This document shows positions 44,140 through 55,446 of a DNA stretch of 64,000 nucleotides, piece after piece (positions within the stretch are counted from its first letter, which is position 1; every line of letters begins with the position of its first letter). The DNA is from Limonium bicolor (taxonomy: Eukaryota; Streptophyta; Magnoliopsida; Caryophyllales; Plumbaginaceae), in NCBI GenBank assembly GCA_023374045.1, contig CM041776.1, positions 42,414,171 to 42,478,170 on the forward strand, read 5' to 3'. The translations under genes were made by a program, and so were the position numbers. The notes under the pieces were generated by a model. That model did no database searches and was not told the origin of the DNA. It was given only the letters and a program-made list of their open reading frames with translations.

Positions 44140-45111
44140 CTAGTCTATGAACAGCTGTGGGTACTTAGCCTTCATGGCATCTTCCAACTCCCATGTCGCT
44201 TCTTCGATATCATGGTTTGACCATAGGACCTTCACCATTCGTATAGACTTATGGAGAGTGTCTCTAGTCTTCCTATCAAGGATTCTCACTGGGGTTTCAA
44301 CGTATCGCATAGTCGGCTCGATGGATAATCTCTCGGGCTCTAAGACATGAGAAGGATCAGCAATGTACTTCTTGAGTTGTGACACATGAAATACATCATG
44401 GACACGCCCCAAGTCCTCAGGTAAAGCTAACATGTAGGCTACGGATCCAACTCTTTCGGTGATAGCATACGGCCCTACGAACTTTGGGCTTAGCTTGCCC
44501 TTCTGGCCAAATCTGAAGACACCCTTCATAGGTGAAACGCGCAGTGTCTCAAGCACTTTCCTCAAGTGAGTTTCATGTTCCTCTGCTGATTTGGAATATA
44601 CAAGTATGTCGTCGATGAAGACAACAACTGAAGTGTCCAACTGCTCACTGAATAAACGATTCATGAGGTCCATGAATTTAGCTGGTGCATTTGACAAACC
44701 GAATGGCATCACTGTGAATTCATAGTGGCCATATCTGGTACGGAATGCCGTTTTCTCAATGTCTTGCTCTTTGATTGCAATTTGATGATACCCAGAACGG
44801 AGGTCAATCTTGGAGAAGACTGATGCTCCTTTCAGCTGATCGAATAGGTCGTCGATGCGTGGTAATGGGTATTTATTTTTGACTGTGACCGCATTCAACT
44901 CGCGGTAGTCAATGCAAAGTCGGAGACTACCGTCCTTCTTCTTCACGAAGAGAACCGGTGCTCCCCAGGGTGATACGCTCGGGCGTATAAACCCTTTGTC
45001 GAGAAGGTCTCGCAATTGTTCTTTCAATTCGATCATTTCAGCAGGTGCCATGCGGTACGGTGCCCTAGCAATGGGACCGGTACCTGGCAATAGATCAATT
45101 TCAAATTCCAC
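44140..45111 (-). CDS. in-frame fusion of RT fingers/palm to integrase C-terminal tail with chromodomain-like end (element C)
   Basis: Uninterrupted 323 codons. Residues 1-192 are [60 protein letters not shown] and the catalytic [13 protein letters not shown]. Then, near 44540, RT switches in frame to [19 protein letters not shown], the integrase C-terminal module, and ends with the chromodomain-like tail [19 protein letters not shown]. The thumb, RNase H and integrase HHCC and core are missing, consistent with an internal deletion of about 2 kb. The frame continues upstream of 45111 only with breaks. It could still be translated, but cannot support transposition. Whether it is expressed is unknown. 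Confidence 0.85.
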   Translation of the reverse strand: MEFEIDLLPGTGPIARAPYRMAPAEMIELKEQLRDLLDKGFIRPSVSPWGAPVLFVKKKDGSLRLCIDYRELNAVTVKNKYPLPRIDDLFDQLKGASVFSKIDLRSGYHQIAIKEQDIEKTAFRTRYGHYEFTVMPFGLSNAPAKFMDLMNRLFSEQLDTSVVVFIDDILVYSKSAEEHETHLRKVLETLRVSPMKGVFRFGQKGKLSPKFVGPYAITERVGSVAYMLALPEDLGRVHDVFHVSQLKKYIADPSHVLEPERLSIEPTMRYVETPVRILDRKTRDTLHKSIRMVKVLWSNHDIEEATWELEDAMKAKYPQLFID

Positions 45112-45733
45112 TGCTCTCGTGGTGACATGTCGGGTAGCTCCTTAGGGAATACGTCGGGAAATTCGGATACAATCGGTACATCATCACTGAACTCTGGATC
45201 TCTCTCCAGGTCTTGTACATACACAGATATACTTCTTGGCCCTTTCTGAGCTCCCGGTACATAGCCATAGCAGATATGAGTGGGTCGAGGGCGCTCTCGG
45301 TCTCTGGCGGTAGGTAAGATACAGTAACCCTAGAAGGACTCTTGAGCAGCAATCGATGCTCGGCGCAGGGATTCTACCCTTGGTGCCCAACCAATTCATT
45401 CTGATGATTAAGTCGAATCCCAATCCATTGAATTCGATATAGGAAATGGAAACGATTCGCCTTTATTTGGATTGTGGCTGATTGATAATACTTGGTGCAC
45501 TTACTCACTCCTTCGATGGATAGTAACCATGAAGTTTGGTAGCTCATCCACATCTAGCTTCAACCTCTTCACAAAGGATGGTGATACGAAAGTGTGAGAG
45601 GCGCCGGAGTCGAATAATACATTGCATCAATGCATTTACTGGGAATGTCCGTTAAGATGGTGCCACTTCTGCCGGCTTGTGCTTCGGTGAGGATACTCAG
45701 AATACCTTCGGTACGAGTCCAACCTATTGAAAT
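45112..45733 (-). pseudogene. aspartic protease region of element C, frameshifted
   Basis: Predicted exon start at about 45733 after TTTCAATAG. EGILSILTEAQAGRSGTIL parallels EGTLCILDMAQAKESGNVI in B. The protease motif LFDSGASHTFVS near 45615-45580 keeps the catalytic Asp. Downstream parts (LGFDLIIRMNWLG and others at 45423-45184) are in other frames. It joins the RT frame with breaks near 45110. Confidence 0.75.
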
Positions 45734-45866
45734 TCACAATTGATAAGATGATGGTGGACACAAGTGGAATTAACTCAACACTGCTCTTATTGAAAACCAA
45801 CATCATACAGACCGTGTCTCTAATACACGTTACATAGATTACATCATACTGTGAATTTAATACTTC

Positions 45867-46581
45867 CTAAAGGTTAAGGTTCAGGCGTCCTGGGTTTCAT
45901 GTGTGTGGCATTGATTATTGAGGGTGGTGCGTATTTAGCTTGATCTTGTTGATCCCGTGATACAGCATCCTAGAGTTCCACCCATGATTAGGACATCTCC
46001 TGATCTCAATACCCGTTTCTGTGCGAGGTCCACACGCTTCTGCTCGCTATACATAAATACAGCGTCATCACCAATGGACCAAGAATACGGGCATCCTTGT
46101 TCAGAGATTTCACTGTCTGTCCTTGTCTTGGTGAACCCAGTCTCCTTCTTTCTCATAGAAGTGTGACGATACAGAGGTCCGCTTCAAGTGCGGGGAGGTT
46201 CATGTTCGCATTGTGGTGCAAGTTCTACTGCTATGTGACGAGTGTCTGAAACTCTGGTGGTATTGTCGGTGGCGTCGCTCCATCTTGTGCTCGTGTCTCC
46301 TGGTATGTCTTGGTATAAGGATTCCAGTCCTTTCCCAAGCACATCATTTTTAGCTTCATCTTCGCTCCACCGGGGAATTCGGGTGTGTAAAATCCACCTT
46401 GACCCGTTCCTAGCTCGTTGCATCGTCGATGATTGAGATTGTGCTTCGGGTGTCAGGTATCCCCTTAATAAGACATACCTGTCGGATGACCTGACACTGT
46501 TCGTTAGTGTAGTAGTGGTTGGTGATGTCGATCTCTTCTTGATTCGAGTTTACCGGTATCGGATAACAGATACTAAAGTTC
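45867..46581 (-). pseudogene. AlkB-type dioxygenase relic carried by element C
   Basis: Same position as in B: after the gag zinc-knuckle exon and an intron ending ACATAG, before the protease exon. It starts NFSICYP (B: DFDICYP). It has FYTPEFPGGAKMKLKMMCLG, KDWNPYTKTYQETR, IPPEFQTLVT, an HQDKD pair matching the H-x-D Fe ligands, GDVLIMGG, LYHGINKIKLNT and RLNLN in place of RLNLTFR. Several frameshifts and stops, and the last Arg lost, make it non-functional. Length (715 nt) is close to B's 739 nt. The two copies differ widely, so capture is old relative to both insertions. Confidence 0.85.
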
Positions 46582-46729
46582 CTATGTTATAAATTTCATC
46601 TACGGTGAGTACTAGTTTCAACTACTTCATTTCATGCTTAATAACACTTAATTATTACTCATGCATTCACTCATACAGTACTCCAATACTTAGACATGCT
46701 TCTCAAGGATTCAAGGTTAAGATAATTAC
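46582..46729 (-). other. predicted intron between gag zinc-knuckle exon and AlkB in element C
   Basis: 148 nt with CCCAG|GTAATT donor and ACATAG acceptor on -. AT-rich. Equivalent to the intron of B that element A interrupted. Confidence 0.6.
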
Positions 46730-48194
46730 CTGGGCCGGACTTAGAACCGGACCCGTCACGGTCTATGACATGAAGGACAGGCTGCCTCTGTGGTGCACCC
46801 TCTGAGGTCCCGGATCCCTGTCCCTGTGGTGCCTGCTGGGTCGGTGCATCGCGGATGCAACCTCCTTGCCTTCCCTCTGCCTGTAGCTTGGTAGTTCCCT
46901 TTTGGCTTTGCATTCTCTGGGCACTTATTGGTCGTGTGTCCTGGTTTCTGACAGTTGTAGCATTTGATTTCTCTCCCATAACAGTCTTTGCCGGGATGGT
47001 CCTGGTTGCACTTCTGCACACATAGGTGCGGCCATCTGAGAAGGTTTGGTGACACCGGAGCCAGAACCTAAGGTTTAGGGGGTTAGCACATGTGTGCATG
47101 GATATAGATAGATACTGATACGAATACGAATTAGAAATAGAAGTTTACCCTTAGGTGGGTATGATTTAGTGGCTTTGCTGCCACGGTGCAGATGAACCGA
47201 GTTGAAGAGTTCAACCGGTTTGCCCTGCTCAGCATGGGCTGCTTTCACTTGGGAATTTCTTTGGGATTGCTGAAAGAAATTTCCCTTCTTCTTTTTCCAG
47301 CTTTTACCCTGGTTCTGCTCCTCGCCATTGGTGTTCTTGTTGTTTGGCCTTGCGCTTAAGCGCGGTTCTCATCCCGTATTGGCAAGTGATTTCAACGCGA
47401 GAAGCCGCGATAACACTCCTGAAGTTCAGGTATTAGCCGGGATTCTTATTTAAGAAGGATAAGGAAAGATTCAAAGAATTCAAGGAATTTAAAGAATCGA
47501 AATGGTACTAAGGGTTAACAGATATTTACCTGAAGGGAGGTAAATCTGGTGTAGCCCATACCATACCGTAGGCGATGGCTTAGACCGCCATAGAAGCGAT
47601 CGACCAACACCTGGCCGGTGTATCCTAGATCAGAGAGAAGACGGAGAATGGAAGTGAAGGTGCGGTAGTACTCATCCACAGACATTTTGTCTGTCATCTT
47701 CAAGGCATCTAGCTCTAGCCTTTTCTTTGTCTTTACGTGCTCTGGATAGTACTTGGATCGGAGGAGAGTTGCGAAAGACTCCCAATCGAATGTGGGGTCG
47801 CTGACGTGCTCATGCTTGATTAGCTTCCACCAATCCATAGCAGCATCCTTCAGATAATAAGCAGCAACTCTGACTCGAACTCCAGCAGGAGCTTCGAGGG
47901 TTTCGAACGCCGTCTCCATCTCGGAGATGTAGGCTTCGAGCTTAGCCGGATCACTCTCGCCCCTAAAGCAAGGAGGGCGGAGTTCCGCTACAGCTTTTAC
48001 CCAGTTCGCTTCTCTGGGTGGCGGGGAGGGATTGGCCCCGCTTGAGTTTGTTGGTTTTGCTGAGTTTGTTGCATAGCTTGGATTACTTGTGGTAGCATCT
48101 GCGCTACCGTGGCGGCGACGATCTCAGCTATCGTCTGCGCGCCGGGTCCGTCATTGCCCCCTCCTCTAGGGTGACCTGGACCTCTTCCTGACAT
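46730..48194 (-). pseudogene. gag of element C with two predicted introns, frameshifted
   Basis: Starts at 48194 (MSGRGPGHPRGGGND, Gln-rich stretch near residues 35-55). Capsid 47919-47530 with AAYYLKDAAMDWWKLI, FDWESFATLLRSKYYP and SVDEYYRTFTSILRLL, after one frame change near 47995. Predicted introns 47419-47529 and 47068-47148 (GTAAAT...TTCAG, GTAAAC...TTAG). Middle exon starts ECYRGFSR and is Lys-rich. Last exon has CVQKCNQDHPGKDC and CYNCQKPGHTTNKC knuckles, then a frame change. Intron positions match A and B. Confidence 0.8.
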
Positions 48195-48404
48195 CTGAAT
48201 ATTTAACAGTTACATTAGGCTCCGCAAGATATGACTCAAAGGTCTTGGAATTTAAGCAAGGTATCGTTCCTAAGAACGTCAAGGGTATCCGTTGTTAACA
48301 ACGGTAGTTCCTAGTTAGGTTTCTAAGTATCCGTCTTAAGACGGTGGAAATCCTAACTCGGTAATCCCCTATGCTCGGTACTATGGACATCAGAGCGTAA
48401 CTAC

Positions 48405-48416
48405 GCTCTGATACCA
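48405..48416 (-). promoter_or_regulatory. primer-binding site of element C, tRNA-iMet type, in a hairpin
   Basis: TGGTATCAGAGC on -, 5 bp from the LTR. It overlaps ATCAGAGCGTA-GT-TACGCTCTGAT, an 11-bp perfect stem. The distal stem bases differ from A in a compensated way (TA/TA versus G/C). Confidence 0.85.
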
Positions 48417-48421
48417 CTTTT

Positions 48422-51400
48422 TGTAACACCCCAACCGCTAATCCTATGCTTACCGTCCAATCATCCTATAATCCAGAGTTACTCGCAGCGGAAATACTAC
48501 TTACTATGGCGGGTGATACAACGCCGCTAACCGCCCATACGGCTAGCTAGGCTTACCTTACTTACAGTCACGGTCTGATGATCATAGTATACCGAGCTAT
48601 TAAATTACTTACCAAAATACCACATACCGTATACTTACATCAATGGATCACCGAGTATTTAAAGTGTATACTTACATCCCTTTCCAATCTTTCCAAAAGA
48701 ATGAGTACCTACCAACTACTCATCTATACCAATTAAAATCCCTTCACAGTATCCCAAAAAGGTGTACCCCATGGTACACCGGCTAATCAAAAACTACAGC
48801 CATGTACTACTCAGTACACCAATCATCATTCAATGTTTACAATCCAAAAAGAAACCAAATAAAACTCTTCGTCCTGTTCATCCTTCTCGAGTACCTGCGT
48901 GTAGTAAAAATGGTGCCCCAAGGGGCTCAGCAACGCTGCGTATAAACTCCGCATATACCGAGTGCTAGCTAGGGCACGCCGACTATTTGACGTCCACTAA
49001 ACATGTTGTTCATTTATTTTATACATACATGCTTATCATGCAACACATGCATTTACAATACATCATACAATTCAAGGCATCAATACAATAGTGCATACAT
49101 TACTTACCTTCACATTGTTAGCCAAATTACGCATCCGGGTTAATCGGAATGCTTTTACTCTTTTACTCGTTACTTACTCTTCTTACACTTACTTACTTTC
49201 ATTTACTTTACTTACTCGTTCTTACTTACTTACTTATACTCAAGTTAAGTCGTCGGGACCTCCGGCCCTAGGGACTACTCCGTCCCACCTCCGGGATTTA
49301 CTTGACTCACCAATCCGGGATGCTACCCACTTAAGGGATTTGGGCCGCGGACCAGTTTAAGAGTCAGGAATCGGATCCAACCTCTTGTGTCTCCTCATCC
49401 TCACGCGTGGCCGAAACTATATCGGACTTCTACTCATTCCAATTTAATTACCAATTTAAGTTAGATTGGTTACTTGTTAGGAATAAGTTAGAAGTCCATT
49501 CACACAAATAATCGGTCACGATGCAATACAACATACATACACACATTCATTATCATCCATACATTTCATGAATTATACAAACTGAGATTTAAAGAAAATA
49601 TACCACAATATACAACACTACATATTCACAAGTAAACATGATAACTCCGATTCGTGCATTTATCTTATTTGGCGATCAATTGGCACACAACACACAAATC
49701 AGAGTAACCAAGATAGCATACGGGGCATGAGGAATTCATACCGTTCACCGTTGTACGTGTTTCCGAACGTCCTCCGGTGTCACAAATCAAATCCTATGAT
49801 ATACACACAATCGAATGATTAATCTAAGTATCATTAATCCTAATTCGATTACTCTTACGTTTCCTAACTCATACTCACTAAGCCTTTACCTCCTTTACAC
49901 TTATATTTCATTTTACTTACTTTCCATTATTTGTCCATGGTTTACTTACATATATACATACATATGTATAGGTGGGTATATATATATATATACATACTAA
50001 TTACAAGCTTACAGTTTTTTTTTTTGTAAGTATTGGGCTGTCCGACCCACCGTCCGACCCAAGCCCTGGGTCGGACCATTCCAGTAGAGTTCGTCCTCTG
50101 AAATTCACCCTGTCCGACCCAGCACTATTCCGTCCGACCCATACCCTCTGGGTCGGACCGTTCCAGAAGGTTTCGATCCCGAGTCCCTGCTCCGTCCGAC
50201 CCACTGTCCGACCCAGGCTCTGGGTCGGACGAAGTCAGAAACTTCGACACTTGAAAATTTTTGCCTGTCCGACCCACGTCCGATCCACGATCCTGGGTCG
50301 GACCCTTCCACAAAGATTATTATTGTTGCTTAAGCCCCGTCCAACCCACGTCCGACTCACCGTCTGGGTCGGACGAAGTCAGAACCTTGCTACAGATTTT
50401 ATTTTTCTTTCCTAATTTCACCCATTGCTTCCCCAATCTTCCTACGTACATCCTAACATGTTTTTGTACAATTTAAACACTCTAAATCATGCTAATTCAT
50501 TTCCTAACTCATTACACAATTCTATACTAACTTATACACACAATTTTCCAAGTTTTCATTCAACACTTACACAGTTTTCTCCCCTTACCATATTATGCTA
50601 CAGATTTTATTCTAACTCTCTCCCAACAATAGCTCCCTCTTCTAATGTCATTTTTAACCCCTCTAATACATTACAACTATATTAACTATCTCTCCTAATC
50701 CACCCTCTAACTATCTAAATCAAAATCTGTTACAACATGTTTTTCCACCTAGTTTTTAATTCACTAAGTGTTCTAATCCTACATAAATTTTGACATAACC
50801 TCCCCTATATTTTTACACTCTCACCACATCATTTACACTCTCATTATGATCTATACCACCTGTTTTATACACCATATCAATATACAAACTCTCATACACA
50901 ATTACCACTCTAAACAACATTAAATTCCTGCACCCAAACATCCCAATCCCAATCTGTTTTGTAACAGTTTTTACAATGTCTTTTAAGGGTTTAAAATATT
51001 TGTATCCTCTTATACACTACTCTACTACACAATACCATTTTCATCACTAAATCCAAACCTCTAAAATCTGTTACACATACATATACAAGACTACACAAGA
51101 GAATGTGACTTACCTTCTTCTCCTTCTAGTTGTTTTTCTCTTCTTGCTTCTTCCTTCTCTTTCCTTCCTCTTCCTCTTCCCACCGGTTTAGCAACCAAGA
51201 TTCTAACACTACAGCCCACATATACATACACACTTCAATACTAAAAACTAACCCTAACCATTATTGAGTTTTAGTGTAGGTTTTAGGGTTTAGAAAATTC
51301 CTTACCTTCCAAGGGTGCAAGTGCTGTTGGGATAGCTCAAAAACAAGACTTCTCACTCTCCAACAAAGGCAAAAAATCGGCTAGGATACAAAGGAGCAAG

Positions 51401-52256
51401 CAAGAGTTTAGCTCAAATTTCGTTTTGCTTTTAAGGCTAGAAAAAAGATGGAGTTTCAAGAAAATTTTTACCTTAAAAGAACAAGAAGAAGAATGTGGTT
51501 CTAATTGTGGTCTTGCAGCTCCAAATGCTCCATACCCATGGAGATGAAAGTTGCCCTTTTCGAATTTTGGAAGGATGGAAATGTAGCTCTTGATGAGAGG
51601 ATTCCAATGGTATACTTTTTATAATTTTTGGAAGAGATTAAAGGGGGTTACAAGAGGAGAGAAGTTAGAGTTTTTGTGTGTTTGTTCTTTTCTCCATTGT
51701 TGTTCGGCTGGGGAAGAAGAAGAGAATAGAGAGGAGAAAGAAGGGGAGTTCTACGTGAGAGAGGGAGATAGAGATAGGAGAGAGAGTAAAAGTGAGGTGG
51801 GGTTTGCTTTATTATTTTTGTCTTTTGTAAATAGAGGAGAGTGTGAGGGGAGGGTCCAAATCGGACACACACACAGCACACACTCACTAACTTTGCTTTT
51901 TATTTTAAAGTGGACACACAAGTTTTGGTTATTTATGTTTCTACCCCACAACTTCCCGTTTTTAACAGTTTTTACTAAACTCTCGTTTTATTGATTTTAT
52001 TGATTCTAAAGCTTCACTAATATTTATTAATGATTATTTAGTTGACCAAAACTGTTACGAGTCTATTTGACCCGCTTAAAGACACATTTTCCCGGTTACC
52101 TCGAAAAACGTGCTTTAAGGTTCGGTAATGTTTTTAAACCGTTTTAAAGATCCGTTTTCTTTGGGATTTGTTCCCTTATGATTATTTCTACTTAATTAAG
52201 CTTCTAAATCGTTCATTAGCCTAATTAATCACTATTTTTAATTACGGGGTATTTCA
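48422..52256 (-). repeat. right LTR of element C (5' LTR, 3835 bp)
   Basis: Partner of 39870-43715 with the same ends. Dyad array at 50039-50376, with one extra 14-bp half-unit (GTCCGACCCACCGT) compared with the left LTR. The microsatellite GTGTGAGGG is shorter here. No gene inside. Confidence 0.92.
50039..50376. repeat. GTCCGACCCA hairpin array in C right LTR
   Basis: Same array as 41501-41822 with an additional GTCCGACCCA half-site at the left edge and a GTCCAACCCA variant near 50338. Open frames on both strands (for example 50105-50415) follow the repeat. Confidence 0.85.
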
Positions 52257-52261
52257 TAATT
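52257..52261. repeat. target-site duplication of element C, right copy (TAATT)
   Basis: Exact match to 39865-39869. Confidence 0.9.
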
Positions 52262-52635
52262 AGTGTCAACTTTATATATGCTCGAGAGAAGAAGGATTGA
52301 GCTAACGCTTTTCTGAGAGAAAATTCCTTTGCGAAGAGAGTTGATTGAGAAATAGTCATAAGCTGTAATTCAACTTAGGGGTTGTGAGGCAAATCGAGTG
52401 GGTTATGTGTAAACTTTTGAGAGTCTGTTCTCATTGAGGAACCAGTAGTACTGATTCAAGTACGTGCTAATATAGAGTGACATATTCACGTGAAAGCTCT
52501 CTCAATATCTTTTAATTACTTCTATACGAGTTGAGTTCATTGTGTGCTTGTTACACAGTTCAATGTGAGTAACTACTCACTAAGAATTACGTTCTAAGAA
52601 CTTTCAGTGAATAAGGTCAAACTATATGATTAGAT
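52262..52635 (+). mobile_element. copia-type remnant G, right part of LTR
   Basis: Continues the LTR interrupted by element C: AGAGAGAAAATTCC-like and TTTCAGTGAATAAGG text resembles the ends of large copia LTRs. Right end uncertain; no primer site follows, so the remnant is probably a 3' LTR. Confidence 0.4.
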
Positions 52636-53587
52636 TTTTTTATTGGTGCTTGGCGGACAAATGGTTGTGGCATTTTGGAGTCTAGAGTGAGCAAGGGTAT
52701 GCTCATGGTTGGTATGAGGGAGGCTTTGAGGGAATCCTAGAATCGTCGTAGGGCATGATCATTTTAGCTGCTAGTTATATGAGATGGGACACTACTCATA
52801 CAACTAGTTATTTTTGGGATCTTTTGATCCACCTAATGTCCTTGTTGGCTGAACAATTAAGCTTCGTTTGTTATGCTTATCTTTTATTTTACTATTTACT
52901 TGGTATGTCAGTTAGTAATAGTACTCACTTTGTGTTTGGGAGGTTTTTGCGGGTTGGAAAGCTAATGAGGCTTAAAAAACAATCATCAGTGAGAATGATT
53001 GGGCTCTCAAACTGCTATTCATACAAATTCTTATATGGATTTGGTTGTATACAACAAATAGGTTTCTTTGGTTTTGATTTGCTAGTTATCATTCATGGGG
53101 TGGCCATCATGGCTACTTGTGTTTTTGAAATTTGTTGTAGGAAGAAGCATCCAGGGTTTCTTGGAACAATCACTGACTTTGATTGCTTCTATTCTCATCA
53201 GTCCTTGCAACCACTGTTTGGGCTTCAGTTGTGTATAGGAACGTAGGAGTCGCAGTTCTAGACCTATAAAATTTTAGAACAATACAACGAAAGACTTGTA
53301 AATTCCATCTAGGGTGCTACCGCCATAATCACTTACTAGTGATTGCTAAGGCTAAATACCAACACTAAACCATTTAAGTTAATTTATAAACTGGGATCCT
53401 CATGATGTTGTGTCTCACCTTGTGTTCTCTTGATTTTGGCTTCGGTGGTACTTACTAGTGCAAGTTGGAGTTTAATAGTCATTGAGTTTCTCATGTTGTT
53501 TTCTTTCATGTTAATATCGTAGTAAGTTGTGATCCTAGGCTTGTAATGGACTTCTCTTGTTAATATAATGTTTGATATTAAAAAAAG
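52636..53587 (+). mobile_element. decayed LINE (L1-like) 3' end
   Basis: Near the left, LADKWLWHFGV resembles the KWLWRF segment near the C-terminus of plant L1 reverse transcriptase proteins. The right end has TTGTAATGGACTTCTCTTG, then TTTGATATTAAAAAAAG, like a LINE 3' untranslated end with a short A-tail. The 163-codon frame at 52755-53246 matches nothing I recognise and is probably decayed LINE sequence. Weakly supported. Confidence 0.4.
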
Positions 53588-54073
53588 ACAAATTAAAGAA
53601 ATTAAAAGAAAGATTTGACAATTGTTTTATTCTCTATCTCAAATCTCAATGCTTGGTTGAGCGTATATATATAGATTAAGATGACACTTCTTGATAGATA
53701 TTGGTTAATCCGATCCACTTGATTTAAATAAGTGGTTGAAACCCCAATATAAAAAAATGATAAGCGGGTAATGGATAATTAGGTGATGGATCTAGCTAGT
53801 TGGATATGGGTGCTAACTTTTCATTAATCATCCAACCCATTATACATTTATTACACATATAATATTATTTTGTTTGGTTTAGTTTTTCTTCATTTTTCTT
53901 GTTTTCATACATCAACCCATTTTTTCAACTAAAATGTATCTTGTTAGGAATATGAAAGATTGTTCAAGTAATATACAAACTATAGATTAGTTGATGCATG
54001 CAAATTCTTATCCGCTTCCATCACCCACTTCATCTGTCACATGTTTGATTCTCATCTATTTGTTTCATGTCAT
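53588..54073. other. unassigned AT-rich sequence
   Basis: No gene, repeat or RNA recognised between the LINE tail and the hAT-like MITE. Confidence 0.5.
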
Positions 54074-54787
54074 CAGGGGCGAAGACAAGGGGGTGCGGGT
54101 GGGTGTGCGTCCCCCTCCAGCTCCCTCGGATACATACTTATGTTAGTTTTAGTTTTTTGTTATATAGTTTATTTATGTTAATAGATATTTGTTTGTACCC
54201 ATAACATTTTGTAAAATATCACTATGATATCACTTAATTCTATTTATTATCAATTTTATAGTTATTAATATGTATTACTTGTTTTAGAATTATATTGAAA
54301 AAAAACATTTTTAGTTTGTATTAGATAAAAAACTCTTGATATTTTTATTTTAGCAATGTAGTCAAGAGTAAAACTGGTTATTATGTCAGTCTTAGTATTC
54401 ATGTAGGTTTCTATCAATAATAAAAAAAGTTTTTAGTTTTTATATTATAGATTTCACAAATTATAATAAAATTAAAATTACTCAGAATAATGAATTTGTA
54501 GAAAAAAACTACTAGCCTAGACCTATTGGTTCTATATTATTGACATTAACATATAATTTAGTATACCAATTTTCTAAAACTTAAAATTTATTGTAAAACA
54601 AACTTCTTTAATATATATATATTCAATTTTAATTTAATTTTTGTGTTAAATTAAATATCTATAATCATTTTAAAATATAATTATGAATTTTAAATTTATA
54701 TTAATTAAAAATTAATTTTAAAATATTAATTAATATTATTAAAAAAAATTCTCGCACCCCCAGAAAAAAATTCTGACTTCGCCCCTG
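54074..54787. mobile_element. hAT-like MITE, 714 bp
   Basis: Termini CAGGGGCGAAGACA and, inverted, CAGGGGCGAAGTCA. Subterminal GTGCGTCCCCCT and CGCACCCCC are also inverted. AT-rich interior with no coding region. Flanking octamers CATGTCAT and CATGTTGT differ at two positions, compatible with an old 8-bp duplication of the hAT superfamily. Confidence 0.75.
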
Positions 54788-54896
54788 CATGTTGTTGTTG
54801 ATGAATTTCTCATTAACATCCTTAATTTTATGGATAAGAGTATATTACTTCATCCTGCGGGAGATGAATTCTATTTTTTTCTAAAAACTCAATAAT

Positions 54897-54901
54897 GTAA
54901 C
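54897..54901. repeat. target-site duplication of element D, left copy (GTAAC)
   Basis: GTAAC before the LTR, repeated at 59327-59331. Confidence 0.9.
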
Positions 54902-55161
54902 TGTTGAACAGGCACCATTAGTCTAGGAAATAGTGCATTTTTATTTCTGTAATTAATTAGGTTCTCATGTCTGTCCAGCATGTAATTAATTGCACCTGTT
55001 CAGTTATTTATGTTTCCTAGACAGACACTTCCTAAGTGTCTCTTCCCTTAGGATTTCTAGACCCTTCCGTACCTAGACCCTTCCATAGGTGCCTATAAAT
55101 ATAGGGTTGTATGTCTCATTTCAGATCATCAAATAATGAATAAAATACTCAACAAACTACA
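54902..55161 (+). repeat. 5' LTR of element D
   Basis: Begins TGTTGAACAGG and ends AACTACA. Contains CTATAAATATAGGG, a TATA-like sequence near 55092. Confidence 0.93.
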
Positions 55162-55174
55162 TGGTATCAGAGCC
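55162..55174 (+). promoter_or_regulatory. primer-binding site of element D
   Basis: TGGTATCAGAGCC directly after the LTR, complementary to initiator tRNA-Met. Confidence 0.9.
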
Positions 55175-55446
55175 TAAATCTATCTTTTCCTCTCTCTCTG
55201 GCTGCTGCCAGCTTCTTCAACCCTAACACTAAATACCATAACCACCTCTTCAATTTTTGGTTACGATTCATCAGTAAACACTTTTTTTCTGGCATCTCCG
55301 CACTATTTTGGTGTTCTTTTCTCCTGTGGTGCCTTCAAATCCCTTCTCTCCTTGGTGCATCTCCAATTCTCCTGCACAACTATATCTTCCGGGTGTCACC
55401 GCCTCTCTTTTTTTCCAGTGTAAGTCTCTCCACTAAGGATTAAATA

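Larger units (their letters stand above)
39870..52256 (-). mobile_element. Element C: 12.4-kb Tekay-like chromovirus relative with AlkB relic and RT-integrase fusion
   Basis: LTRs 39870-43715 and 48422-52256 flanked by TAATT duplications. On -, the order is primer site, gag exons, AlkB relic, protease remnant, RT fingers/palm fused to the integrase tail, 3' region, polypurine tract. LTR starts TGAAATACCCC and ends GTTACA. Same lineage as A and B by LTR ends, primer type, gag intron positions and pol sequence. RT thumb, RNase H and the integrase core are deleted, so it is defective. Confidence 0.92.

Noticed and set aside
49972..50415. 147-codon + strand frame and its - strand counterparts in C LTRs
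   Set aside because: Encoded by the GTCCGACCCA repeat; reads on both strands and is disrupted by repeat-number changes.
51590..51994. Lys/Glu/Arg-rich 134-codon frame in the right LTR of C
   Set aside because: Same purine-tract artefact as in the left LTR; frame length changes with a small repeat indel between the LTRs.
52755..53246. 163-codon + strand frame rich in hydrophobic residues
   Set aside because: No recognised family; context (KWLWHF text before, A-tail after) fits decayed LINE sequence better than a membrane protein gene.
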